From positions 1,736,001 through 1,800,000 of the forward strand of contig NZ_JBHUOZ010000003.1 in the NCBI RefSeq assembly GCF_042686025.1: DNA of 64,000 nucleotides, in the 5' to 3' direction. The stretch is from Terrimonas rubra. Its GTDB lineage: Bacteria > Bacteroidota > Bacteroidia > Chitinophagales > Chitinophagaceae. The position numbers and the translations under genes were made by a program. Each line of letters starts with the position of its first letter. Position 1 is the first letter of the stretch. This document shows positions 34,606 through 42,281 of this stretch, one piece after another. The notes below the pieces were generated by a model. That model had not been told where the DNA came from, searched no databases, and saw only the letters and a list, made by a program, of their open reading frames with translations.

Positions 34606-35331
34606 ATGAAAGATAAAAATAAAAAAGAAAAACTTCCTCCTAGGATAATTATTACAACCGACAAACCAATTCATCTTGAGATAGACTCCAATGATCTATC
34701 TGAAATGTTTAAAGAGACAGATGATAATATATGGACAAGGAAAACTAGACTAAATTTAGCATTTCAGATAATAATAATAGCAGTAACTGCATATAGTATT
34801 TATATAGCACATAAATCTTGGATATCTTCAGTTTACGCTTTAGCAAAATCTGATACAGCACAGCAAAAGTCTACAGAACAATTTTTATTGGTTAATAAAC
34901 CTTTCGTCACTTTATCGAATTTTGAATGGTTAGACATATATGGACCAGATAGACTTACAGCTGCTGTTAATATAAGTAATCTTGGCAACCATGTAGCTCG
35001 TCTTTTCCAATACAACTATGCTTTATCACAAGTTGAATATGGTATTGATAGTATGATGAAGACAATCTCCAATCTCAAACATTTAGAAAAAAACCTTTAC
35101 TTGGTTAAAGAGTCTGCATATGTTACGTCGTCTTTCCCTTTTAATTATTTCTTAGATCCTGTTACAAAAACAAATATAAAAAATGGCTGTACTGTATTTT
35201 ATGTATTATTACTTATAGATTATGAAGCCTTAATTGACGGAAAGAAATATCGTAACATACTTTACTTGAGAACCTTTGGAAAAGATATGAGAAAAGCCGA
35301 AATGTTAAAGAATGAAACTATTTTATTATAG
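34606..35331 (+). CDS. Membrane-anchored beta-domain protein, 241 aa
   Basis: Cytoplasmic basic N-terminus of about 45 residues, one membrane helix (about 50-68, LAFQIIIIAVTAYSIYIAH), a short linker AKSDTAQQKSTEQ, then a beta-rich domain (FLLVNKPFVTLSNFEWL, TAAVNISNLGNHVARLF). The same order and the motif NxP-(V/I)-x-(V/L) followed by N-(L/F)-G occur in the preceding frameshifted gene, so they are tandem paralogs. Very low GC. No known catalytic motif; anchoring suggests a surface or envelope role. Confidence 0.65.
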   Translation: MKDKNKKEKLPPRIIITTDKPIHLEIDSNDLSEMFKETDDNIWTRKTRLNLAFQIIIIAVTAYSIYIAHKSWISSVYALAKSDTAQQKSTEQFLLVNKPFVTLSNFEWLDIYGPDRLTAAVNISNLGNHVARLFQYNYALSQVEYGIDSMMKTISNLKHLEKNLYLVKESAYVTSSFPFNYFLDPVTKTNIKNGCTVFYVLLLIDYEALIDGKKYRNILYLRTFGKDMRKAEMLKNETILL

Positions 35332-35510
35332 TATAGGTTTATTTTTTCATTAGTCCATTTTAATTGACCCTTTGTAGTGTTTTTTCACGCTTGCATCTAT
35401 TATGGAAGCAATATATAAAATTTAATTATAAACAAACAGTGGAAGCAATAAGTAATACCTAAACCGAAGCCAAAGGCCCCGAAAGTCAGTAAAATAGACC
35501 ATATTTAAGA

Positions 35511-35579
35511 ACCAATCCGGTTCACTAAAGAGATACGTTTGTATCTCTTTTTTTATGGTGTCAACTGTAGTACTACTAT
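35511..35579 (+). repeat. Direct repeat, right copy
   Basis: Starts CCAATCCGGT as in the tRNA T arm and acceptor, then the terminator and ATGGTGTCAACTGTAGTAC. One extra T inside the acceptor-like part means it no longer encodes a tRNA end exactly. Marks the right boundary of the island. Confidence 0.7.
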
Positions 35580-35596
35580 TGTAAGCTTACACCGGA

Positions 35597-36331
35597 TCAT
35601 TGGTTTTTTCTTCTCATAGCATGTAACCATTTTCGTCTCCACCTCACCCTGAAATAATCATAAACAATCGTGATGACCAATACACCGGCCGGTATTAAAA
35701 AGGCAGTATTCTTTAATGCATGATATAAAAAGCCACCGGCAATCCCACCTACCAGGAAAAAAACAATGATCATCACCCGCAGATAAATCCTCTTTTTCAA
35801 TTCTCCGGCAGTACCGTCAGCAGTTTGTGCCAATACAGACAGATCTATTCCCAGATCTGTAAAGATGCCTGTGAGGTGTGTGGTACGTACCACGGATCCT
35901 GAGACCATGGACACCATCGCATTCTGTACGCCCATTGCAAATAACAAACTTCCCGGGAAAAGCTCATGTTTGATAATGGAGTTGCCATAATTATGCCCCC
36001 ATAGGGCCACTGCCAATAAAATGAGGATCTCGACCATCATGGGTAAAGTGTAAGCATATACCTTATCACGACCGACTTTATGAATATAAAAACTGGATAA
36101 AAACGCACCGGTTAAAAACAATAAAAGCCAGACAAGAATGACCAATACTCCTGTAAGATCTGCTTCTGTTATCTTAACCGCCAGGATGGCCGCATGCCCG
36201 GTAACATTTGTGGTAAGTGTGGCAAAAGCCAGAAAGCCACAGGCGTTCACAAAGCCTGCGGTAAAACACAGTAATACAGCCAGGCGCAGATTGTGTATAA
36301 AATTCCGCCTGGTACCAATATGACGAAACAT
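35597..36331 (-). CDS. DUF1275 (YoaK family) membrane protein
   Basis: 244 residues with six predicted membrane helices. Family features: N-terminal FTAGFVNACGFLAF in helix 1, TTNVTGHAAILA, and GSLLFAMGVQNAMVSMVSGS followed by RTTHLTGIFTDLG. DUF1275 proteins are widespread inner-membrane proteins of unknown substrate. Sits just outside the tRNA island, pointing toward it. Confidence 0.88.
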   Translation of the reverse strand: MFRHIGTRRNFIHNLRLAVLLCFTAGFVNACGFLAFATLTTNVTGHAAILAVKITEADLTGVLVILVWLLLFLTGAFLSSFYIHKVGRDKVYAYTLPMMVEILILLAVALWGHNYGNSIIKHELFPGSLLFAMGVQNAMVSMVSGSVVRTTHLTGIFTDLGIDLSVLAQTADGTAGELKKRIYLRVMIIVFFLVGGIAGGFLYHALKNTAFLIPAGVLVITIVYDYFRVRWRRKWLHAMRRKNQ

Positions 36332-36507
36332 GCTTTTACGGGGTTAATCAGTGCAATAATACGATTATAGCAGCTTTTGTTGAAGCCGCCTTTTTTCATC
36401 AGGTAGAAAATAAATTATATGAGATAGAATATTCCTAGAATTCTTAATGATTTAGTATATTTTATAAAAAATGTCCTTTAGAAAAGTGTTGGTAAATCTT
36501 TAATAAT

Positions 36508-36605
36508 TATCCCCTATAGGGTATAAAATAAACATATTAAATAAAATTATACCCGAAATGGTATATTTAAATAAATTTTATTAAATTTATACCTGAAAAG
36601 GTATA
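36508..36605 (+). promoter_or_regulatory. Three phased HipB operators
   Basis: Three palindromes of one type: TATCCC-CTATAG-GGTATA (36508-36525), TATACC-CGAAAT-GGTATA (36548-36565) and TATACC-TGAAAA-GGTATA (36588-36605). Their starts are exactly 40 bp apart, about four helical turns, so three HipB dimers would sit on one DNA face. The last ends 2 bases before the hipB start codon. E. coli HipB uses TATCC-N8-GGATA, which the half-sites here resemble. Implies tight cooperative autorepression. Confidence 0.8.
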
Positions 36606-36607
36606 TT

Positions 36608-37054
36608 ATGATGAATAATAGTATTTCGGATTTTATTAAATACCAGCGCAAAAGAACCAATATGACACAAGAGGAACTGGCCGAAAAAGCCGGCGTTGGC
36701 CTGCGTTTTATCCGTGATATGGAACAAGGTAAGGAATCTTTACGATTGGATAAAGTGAACCAGGTACTTGGTTTGTTTGGGCATCGGATGTTACCCAATA
36801 CTGAAACGATATGGGATCCTTATGATATAGCCAGGAACTATAGCAATATTGCTGTAGAAATTTTGCTGAAAAACAGAACGAAACTCTATGGCATTATCCT
36901 CGGACCTATCCTGCAAAACGGGCAAATTGTGGAATGGTGGTTTATTCCCAACAACCTGGCAAAAAAATATAAGGAAACAAAAGATAAAGATTTACTACAG
37001 ACCATTGAACATAATTCAATAGACTATATAAAAGAACAAGATCAGGAATCATGA
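36608..37054 (+). CDS. hipB: HipB-type antitoxin, XRE family
   Basis: 148 residues. Residues about 6-62 are an XRE helix-turn-helix (YQRKRTNMTQEELAEKAGVG, then LRFIRDMEQGKESLR). The C-terminal 80 residues (from YDIARNYSNIAVEIL) are an extension not present in E. coli HipB. Expected to bind the three operators just upstream and to complex the kinase. Stop overlaps the next gene (4-base overlap). A second ATG follows directly. Confidence 0.85.
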   Translation: MMNNSISDFIKYQRKRTNMTQEELAEKAGVGLRFIRDMEQGKESLRLDKVNQVLGLFGHRMLPNTETIWDPYDIARNYSNIAVEILLKNRTKLYGIILGPILQNGQIVEWWFIPNNLAKKYKETKDKDLLQTIEHNSIDYIKEQDQES

Positions 37055-37386
37055 GACGCTCCGGAAAAGTATTTTTTAAGGATATCCCTGCCGGTGAAGT
37101 CTGGCAGGACGAAGATGGTTATGGGTTTAGCTATTACCAGCATTATATTGATAGCCGGCAAGCCATACCCGTTAGCCAGACCTTGCCGTTACGACAGGAA
37201 CCGTATCACAGCTATACGCTGTTTCCCTTTTTTGACGGCCTGATCCCTGAAGGATGGTTACTGGATATTACTGTTAAAAACTGGAAACTTAACCCGGCGG
37301 ATCGTATGGAGCTTTTGCTGACGGTATGTAAGGATTGTATAGGGGCCGTGAGTGTGGAAAGGATTCAAAACGAAGACTTATCATGA
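37051..37386 (+). CDS. hipS: HipS-like protein (HipA N-terminal subdomain)
   Basis: 111 residues corresponding to the N-terminal HipA 'couple' domain as a free protein: GYGFSYYQHYIDSRQAIPVS, LPLRQEPYHSYTLFPFFDGL, IPEGWLLD, then DCIGAVSV. In the HipBST system of enteropathogenic E. coli the equivalent small protein HipS acts as the antitoxin for the HipT kinase. Overlaps hipB and hipT by 4 bases at each end, so translation is coupled. Confidence 0.85.
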   Translation: MRRSGKVFFKDIPAGEVWQDEDGYGFSYYQHYIDSRQAIPVSQTLPLRQEPYHSYTLFPFFDGLIPEGWLLDITVKNWKLNPADRMELLLTVCKDCIGAVSVERIQNEDLS

Positions 37387-38333
37387 GTAAACGTTGTTTA
37401 TATTGTTACCAACCCACCGATGAAACAGGCGGGGATTTTCACCCGGCTTGCAGCAGGCAGTTTTTCGGCTCACCGGTACCACCGGCTTTAGCCATCAGCC
37501 AGGATGAAATGCAGGAAATGGCTCAAGCCATTGTATTAAAAAGTATAGCCGTTACCGGTGTACAGCCTAAATTATCTTTAAGCATAGAACCAACACCCGG
37601 TGACCCCAAAAATTCCAGGTTTACCATTGTAGGTCTTTGGGGTAACTTTATTTTAAAACCACCTACCGCCGAATTTAAAGCATTGCCGGAAAACGAAGAC
37701 CTTACCATGCAACTGGCCGGGGCCTTTGGTTTATCAGTAGCGGAGCATAGTTTAATACGTTTATCATCCGGGGAACTCGCTTATATTACCAAACGTTTTG
37801 ATCGTAATGACAAAGAAAAACTGGCCCTGGAAGATATGTGCCAGCTAACCGAAACACTAACCAGTGATAAGTACAGAGGCTCTATGGAAAAGGTTGGCAA
37901 AACCATTCTCCGGTATTCGACACAGCCCGGGTTGGATGCCATTCGTTTTTTTGAATATACCCTTTTCTGTTTTCTTACCGGAAATGCGGATATGCATTTA
38001 AAAAACTTTTCACTGCTCAGCTCACCGGAAGGTAATTTACAATTATCACCTGCCTATGATTTGTTGTGTACCCAATTAGCCCTGCCTGAAGATTTGGACG
38101 AAATAGCCTTAACACTCAACGCTAAACAGCGGAAATTAAAACTGGCCGATTTTATGATACTGGCAGAGAAACTAAAGATTCCGGCAAAGACTGTTAACAA
38201 TGTTTTATCCCGTTTTAAAAAACAGTTAAACACCGTAAATTCATGGATTGATATTTCGTTCTTACCTGATGATTTAAAACATGTCTATAAAAATATCGTC
38301 CGGTCTAAAGCATTACAGGTAGAACTTGTTTAA
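37383..38333 (+). CDS. hipT: HipT-like serine/threonine kinase toxin
   Basis: 316 residues from ATG 37383, which overlaps the hipS stop (ATGA). Lacks the HipA N-subdomain. An N-terminal Cys/His set (Cys5, Cys8, His20, Cys23) may bind zinc. Kinase parts: VTGVQPKLSLSIEP near residue 57 with Ser65 and Ser67 in the flexible loop where HipT autophosphorylates, NFILKPPT, NADMHLKNFSLL (catalytic Asp and Asn) and SPAYDLLCT (metal Asp). Known HipT targets a tRNA synthetase; target here unknown. Confidence 0.87.
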   Translation: MSKRCLYCYQPTDETGGDFHPACSRQFFGSPVPPALAISQDEMQEMAQAIVLKSIAVTGVQPKLSLSIEPTPGDPKNSRFTIVGLWGNFILKPPTAEFKALPENEDLTMQLAGAFGLSVAEHSLIRLSSGELAYITKRFDRNDKEKLALEDMCQLTETLTSDKYRGSMEKVGKTILRYSTQPGLDAIRFFEYTLFCFLTGNADMHLKNFSLLSSPEGNLQLSPAYDLLCTQLALPEDLDEIALTLNAKQRKLKLADFMILAEKLKIPAKTVNNVLSRFKKQLNTVNSWIDISFLPDDLKHVYKNIVRSKALQVELV

Positions 38334-38490
38334 TAGCCTGAGAGCCTTTCATGTGATGTTTTCCACAACATCATACTCTTCGTTACACCAATAACAACCA
38401 GGATGAAACTCCGGTTATAACTTCCCGGAATGCACTGCATGATTTGGTTCACTATTTAGTAATGTAGGACAGACCTGGATAAGCTCTCGT

Positions 38491-38931
38491 TTACTGGTTT
38501 GAATTACCATTTGCATCGAACTCTACCATCCATTCAATACCATATTTATCCCGGAACATACCAAAATACGTACCCCAGGGACTGTCTCCAAGAGGATATT
38601 CTACTGCACCTCCGGCGGAAAGACCATTGAATAGTTTATCCGCTTCGTCTTTACTTTCGGTACTGATGGATATTTTACTCCGGTTCTCCTGCTCATTTAC
38701 TTTGCCTAATACTTCCGGAACATCATTTCCCATCAGCTTATTCATTTTCCCTATAGGCAGCTCAATATGCATGATCTTGTTCTCTTCTTTTGCTGCTACA
38801 GGAAATTCATCACTGGCCAGGTCCTTAAAGCGAATAACCTTCGCAAAAGTTCCGCCAAATACTGATTGGTAAAAGGTAAATGCCTCTTCGGCATTACCGT
38901 TGAAATTAACATGAGGATTGATAAGTGCCAT
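38491..38931 (-). CDS. VOC / PhnB-like glyoxalase-fold protein
   Basis: 146 residues. Typical 3-demethylubiquinone-9 methyltransferase-like (PhnB) pattern: NPHVNFNGNAEEAFTFYQSV, MHIELPIGKMNKLMGND, and C-terminal GTYFGMFRDKYGIEWMVEF. Small dimeric beta-alpha-beta protein; enzymatic role of this group is unclear. Isolated gene with its own short gaps on both sides. Confidence 0.88.
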   Translation of the reverse strand: MALINPHVNFNGNAEEAFTFYQSVFGGTFAKVIRFKDLASDEFPVAAKEENKIMHIELPIGKMNKLMGNDVPEVLGKVNEQENRSKISISTESKDEADKLFNGLSAGGAVEYPLGDSPWGTYFGMFRDKYGIEWMVEFDANGNSNQ

Positions 38932-39095
38932 GGGTGTTTATTTTTGGGTAATTCAAATGTACCACTTAACAGCAATACCGGCAAGTTATGTAAACATGAA
39001 ACCCGAACCCGTAAAAGGTAGCTCCTGTATGCCAAAGCGATTGTTGTTTAAACATGTAACAGGCGAACGTTTGCTGCTTTACCGCTGCTTGTGAT

Positions 39096-39599
39096 TTATT
39101 GCAGGATAGTTTTACCCACCTCCATATATTCCACATTGGCGATAACAGGCTTTGAGCAGAATTTTATGGCATAATCCATCCAGAAGCGCATCCATTTAAG
39201 ATGTCCGCCAATATAATATTCCGCAGCAGGTATCAATTGTGTGAGTTTACCATCAATGCCTACACTGGCAATGTTTGCATTGAGGTACTGCTTATAGGCT
39301 CCGGAAAAAACTTCATACGCATGGTTAACCTGGTCAAGGTGTTCCCGGAACAGCGGAGAAATATCGCCGTCTTTCCGGAACAGCCCGCTTTTTTCATCGT
39401 AAAACAGATCCGTTAACTGCAGAACAGCCAAAGCCTCCAGCCATTGCTCTTCCTGTATCTTCCGGACATTATGAAAATCGAGCGGCTCACCCAGTAAAGG
39501 TGCATATTTATTAATGGTACTTTCTACTCCCAAACGGATAACAGGCCTGTTTTCGACAGTGATAATGGCAGTGCTGAGTTGTCCGATCTTTATGATCAT
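39096..39599 (-). CDS. Hypothetical protein, 167 aa
   Basis: From ATG 39599 (MIIKIGQLSTAIITVENRPV), preferred over a start 54 bases upstream whose extension is hydrophobic and unlikely. Soluble, mixed alpha/beta; features GEPLDFHNVRKIQEEQWLEA and GGHLKWMRFWMDYAIKFC. No family recognised. Alone between the VOC gene and the SemiSWEET gene, all leftward. Confidence 0.55.
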   Translation of the reverse strand: MIIKIGQLSTAIITVENRPVIRLGVESTINKYAPLLGEPLDFHNVRKIQEEQWLEALAVLQLTDLFYDEKSGLFRKDGDISPLFREHLDQVNHAYEVFSGAYKQYLNANIASVGIDGKLTQLIPAAEYYIGGHLKWMRFWMDYAIKFCSKPVIANVEYMEVGKTILQ

Positions 39600-39737
39600 T
39601 TTAATTTTGTTTAAAATAATAAAACAAATTTTTAAGAATAAAACAGCATGCAAGCTTTATACCATTTTTAGGCTGCCTGCTTTTATTTTCAAAAAAATAG
39701 TTATCCCAATTATTGGTTATAATACCGCAGCCGGCTT

Positions 39738-40001
39738 TTACTTCTTTTTATACTTCAATGAGAAAATAATAATGAGCAGGTTGACCAATATAGAAAAGGC
39801 ATTGGTGATGATCACCGGGTAATCGTTTATCAATATGCCATACCATACCCAGCATGATAATCCTGTAATAAGAATGATCACCATGCCCAGGGATATTTGT
39901 TCTGCTTTTTTCTGTGTGATAATTTTTACCAGCTGCGGTATCATGGCTACTGCCGTTAAGCATCCGGCCAAAATACCAATTATGATAGGGTTTATTTCCA
40001 T
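39738..40001 (-). CDS. SemiSWEET sugar transporter
   Basis: 87 residues with three membrane helices and the PQ-loop: IGILAGCLTAVAMIPQLVKI near residue 8, then SLGMVIILITGLSCWVWYGI and a third helix LVNLLIIIFSLKY. SemiSWEETs work as dimers moving sugars down their gradient. Size matches the family (about 85-100). No sugar-utilisation genes directly adjacent. Confidence 0.9.
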   Translation of the reverse strand: MEINPIIIGILAGCLTAVAMIPQLVKIITQKKAEQISLGMVIILITGLSCWVWYGILINDYPVIITNAFSILVNLLIIIFSLKYKKK

Positions 40002-40229
40002 AAGGACTCAGCAATATATTTTAATACTGGTCAATAATGATGCCACGGCAGCCCTAAGGCTCCAGCCTGACTGTTTATTATGTTTTACAGCGGGAAACAA
40101 TGCCTCATAAAAATCTTTGCAGGGCCAAACCTGCGTCTTTATTTGTACACCGCATCTTGCTGTACTCCGGTCTACATTTCCGCCGGGAATGATTATATTG
40201 CATATGTCCCGGCCAGGATAACTACCAAT

Positions 40230-41141
40230 ATGTATATCACCTCACTTCCTGATCATGCCAGTCCCGATTTTGATGCGGTCCATCACTTTGGCAGGTTTAA
40301 AGCGCATAATGTTATCTTTAATACTGTCAGCAGTTATAGCTTTTGCGATGACCATGTGGGCTGTCTTTCACTAAAAACAGTTTTAAGCGGTGAAGAATGG
40401 TATGGCATTAATCATCACAGGCTGGCAGTACGCCCCGGGCAATTCCTCATTCTCAACAATGAACAACATTATTCCTGCAATATTGATACAAAGGACCCTG
40501 TTAAAGGCATATCCGTATTTTTTAAAGAAACATTCGCGGCCGCCGTTTTCAGTGATATTTTAAAGAATGATACTGAATTGCTGGACAGTCCTTTTGCCGG
40601 GCACCCGGCACAACCCGAGTTTTTTCAAACACTCCATGTGATGGAACCGGAACTGCGGCAACGGCTGAAGAAGCTGATAACCGGCCTGGAAAATGATGGC
40701 TACCATACCGCCACGGAGGAACAGCTTGTTTTCTTTCTTCATTATCTTATCCGTACACTTATAACAGGATCAAAAAAAGCAACAGAGGTATCGGCTGTCA
40801 AACCGGGAACAAAAATTGAAATATATAAACGGCTCTGTATTGTGAAAGACATACTCCATTCCAGCTATATGGATAAACCCGACCTGGATATGCTGAGCCT
40901 TACGGCCTGTTTATCGGTTCCCCAGTTGATCAGGCAGTTTAAATCGGTTTTTAAAACCACTCCCTACCAATACCTTATACAGATCAGGCTGGAACATGCC
41001 GCCGCACAACTCAAAAATCCTGCTAAAACGGTGCAGGAAATAAGCTGGGATTGTGGCTTTGAGAATTTCAGTGCTTTCTGCCGGGCTTTTAAATCTTTTT
41101 ATGGCGTTCAGCCGCTGGCCTTTAGAAAAGCGCATATATAA
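40230..41141 (+). CDS. AraC-family transcriptional regulator
   Basis: 303 residues from ATG 40230 (MYITSLPDHASPDFDAVHHF); an earlier ATG at 40080 adds 50 residues without family character. Residues 1-180 form a cupin-like effector domain; residues about 205-303 are the double helix-turn-helix ending DCGFENFSAFCRAFKSFYGV. Divergence from SemiSWEET and position before the esterase suggest it may control one of them. Confidence 0.88.
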   Translation: MYITSLPDHASPDFDAVHHFGRFKAHNVIFNTVSSYSFCDDHVGCLSLKTVLSGEEWYGINHHRLAVRPGQFLILNNEQHYSCNIDTKDPVKGISVFFKETFAAAVFSDILKNDTELLDSPFAGHPAQPEFFQTLHVMEPELRQRLKKLITGLENDGYHTATEEQLVFFLHYLIRTLITGSKKATEVSAVKPGTKIEIYKRLCIVKDILHSSYMDKPDLDMLSLTACLSVPQLIRQFKSVFKTTPYQYLIQIRLEHAAAQLKNPAKTVQEISWDCGFENFSAFCRAFKSFYGVQPLAFRKAHI

Positions 41142-41159
41142 ATTGAGCATTTCTGCACA

Positions 41160-41188
41160 TTTGCTACGACGGTGATACCCTAGTTTTG
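41160..41188 (+). promoter_or_regulatory. Promoter of the esterase gene
   Basis: TTTG at 41160-41163, a 17-base spacer, then TAGTTTTG at 41181-41188: a good match to the Bacteroidota -33/-7 promoter. Leader of about 35 bases to ATG 41227. Confidence 0.6.
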
Positions 41189-41226
41189 ATGCACTCTTTT
41201 ACCATAGTCATTTCAACGGTACAACA

Positions 41227-42138
41227 ATGAAACAAATTATCACCCTGATCCTTTCCCTGTTATTTATTACTGTTTCCTACTCCCAGGACCTGGAATTGCC
41301 CCTGTACACCGATCTAATTCCCAATGCAAAGAAAACACCCGCAGATTATATAGAAGCAACTGACAGTGCCGGGTTGATCAGTAATGTGAGTGTACCAACC
41401 ATCTCGGTTTACTTTCCCGAAAAAGCAAAAGCCAATGGTACTGCCGTCATCCTTTTTGCCGGTGGAGGTTATTTTGTGCTGGCTCCCAAAAAATGTATAG
41501 AGATCGCAAAGGCTTTTAACCAAGCCGGGGTGACCGCTTTCGTGGTAAAGTATCGTTTACCCAGCGATAAGATCATGAAAGATAAGACCATCGGCCCATT
41601 ACAGGACGCACAGGCCGCTATTAAAATGGTTCGTACAAAAGCCGCTGAATGGCATATCGACCCGCAAAAAATAGGCATGGTGGGCCTCTCCGCCGGAGGT
41701 CACCTTGTAAGCACTGTGGGTACACAGCCCAACAGGGTGGTGATCGACAACAAGGAAAAGGTATCTCTTGTACCTGATTTTATGATACTCCTCTACCCCG
41801 TCATTATTTATGATCCGGCCATATCCCGCACCAGGGAGAACCTGATAGGGAAAAAACCTTCCAAAGAGGCTTTAGATTTATACAGTACTGACAAACAGGT
41901 AAGCGCCGGAACACCCCGCACATTCCTGGTACATGCAGCTGATGATGACGTAATTCCCGTTAAGAACAGCCTTCGTTTTTTTGAAGCCATGGTAAAAGCC
42001 GGTGTGCACGGTGAAGTACATATCCTGCAATCCGGTGGCCATGGGTTTGGTATCTCCGGTTCCGGTTATACCGATAACTGGTTTACCTGGTGTAAGCACT
42101 GGATGAAAAAAAATAACCTGCTTACAACAGATAACTAA
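41227..42138 (+). CDS. Secreted alpha/beta-hydrolase, acetyl-esterase type
   Basis: 303 residues with a signal peptide (first about 20 residues, ILSLLFITVSYSQ). Alpha/beta-hydrolase with oxyanion motif FAGGGYFVLAPKK, nucleophile GLSAGGHLV (Ser near residue 155), acid in AADDDVIP and His in SGGHGFG. Resembles acetylxylan or carbohydrate esterases of Bacteroidota. Likely periplasmic polysaccharide deacetylation; substrate inferred. Confidence 0.9.
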   Translation: MKQIITLILSLLFITVSYSQDLELPLYTDLIPNAKKTPADYIEATDSAGLISNVSVPTISVYFPEKAKANGTAVILFAGGGYFVLAPKKCIEIAKAFNQAGVTAFVVKYRLPSDKIMKDKTIGPLQDAQAAIKMVRTKAAEWHIDPQKIGMVGLSAGGHLVSTVGTQPNRVVIDNKEKVSLVPDFMILLYPVIIYDPAISRTRENLIGKKPSKEALDLYSTDKQVSAGTPRTFLVHAADDDVIPVKNSLRFFEAMVKAGVHGEVHILQSGGHGFGISGSGYTDNWFTWCKHWMKKNNLLTTDN

Positions 42139-42178
42139 TCGCGCCTTAATTCCTGATACTGTACCGGCTTAAAAGACA

Positions 42179-42275
42179 CAGGTCTTCCTGCAGAAGACCT
42201 GGTCGGGATGAGGCATGGTATATGTAAACAATTTATTTTGAATCTGGTGCAAGACTCACGCGGAAGACCTGCACC
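42179..42275. terminator. Two hairpins between esterase and T9SS protein
   Basis: CAGGTCTTC-CTGCA-GAAGACCTG (42179-42201) is a perfect 9-bp stem. CTGGTGCA (about 42244) and TGCACCAG (about 42275) form a second inverted repeat; GAAGACCTG recurs between its arms, so the two structures share a word and could be mutually exclusive. No long T-run, so termination is only inferred from the convergent context. Confidence 0.5.
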
Positions 42276-42281
42276 AGCTAT

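Larger units (their letters stand above)
33051..35579 (+). mobile_element. 2.5-kb AT-rich island in tRNA-Arg
   Basis: Bounded by the direct repeats 33038-33105 and 35511-35579. The coding part 33.9-35.3 kb is roughly 30 percent GC, far lower than flanking genes. Contents: a small ORF, an 87-residue protein with a paralog at 59.8 kb, and two related membrane-anchored proteins, one frameshifted. No integrase is inside, so it is a remnant or was mobilised in trans. The alternative is local duplication around the tRNA terminator without an element. Confidence 0.55.
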
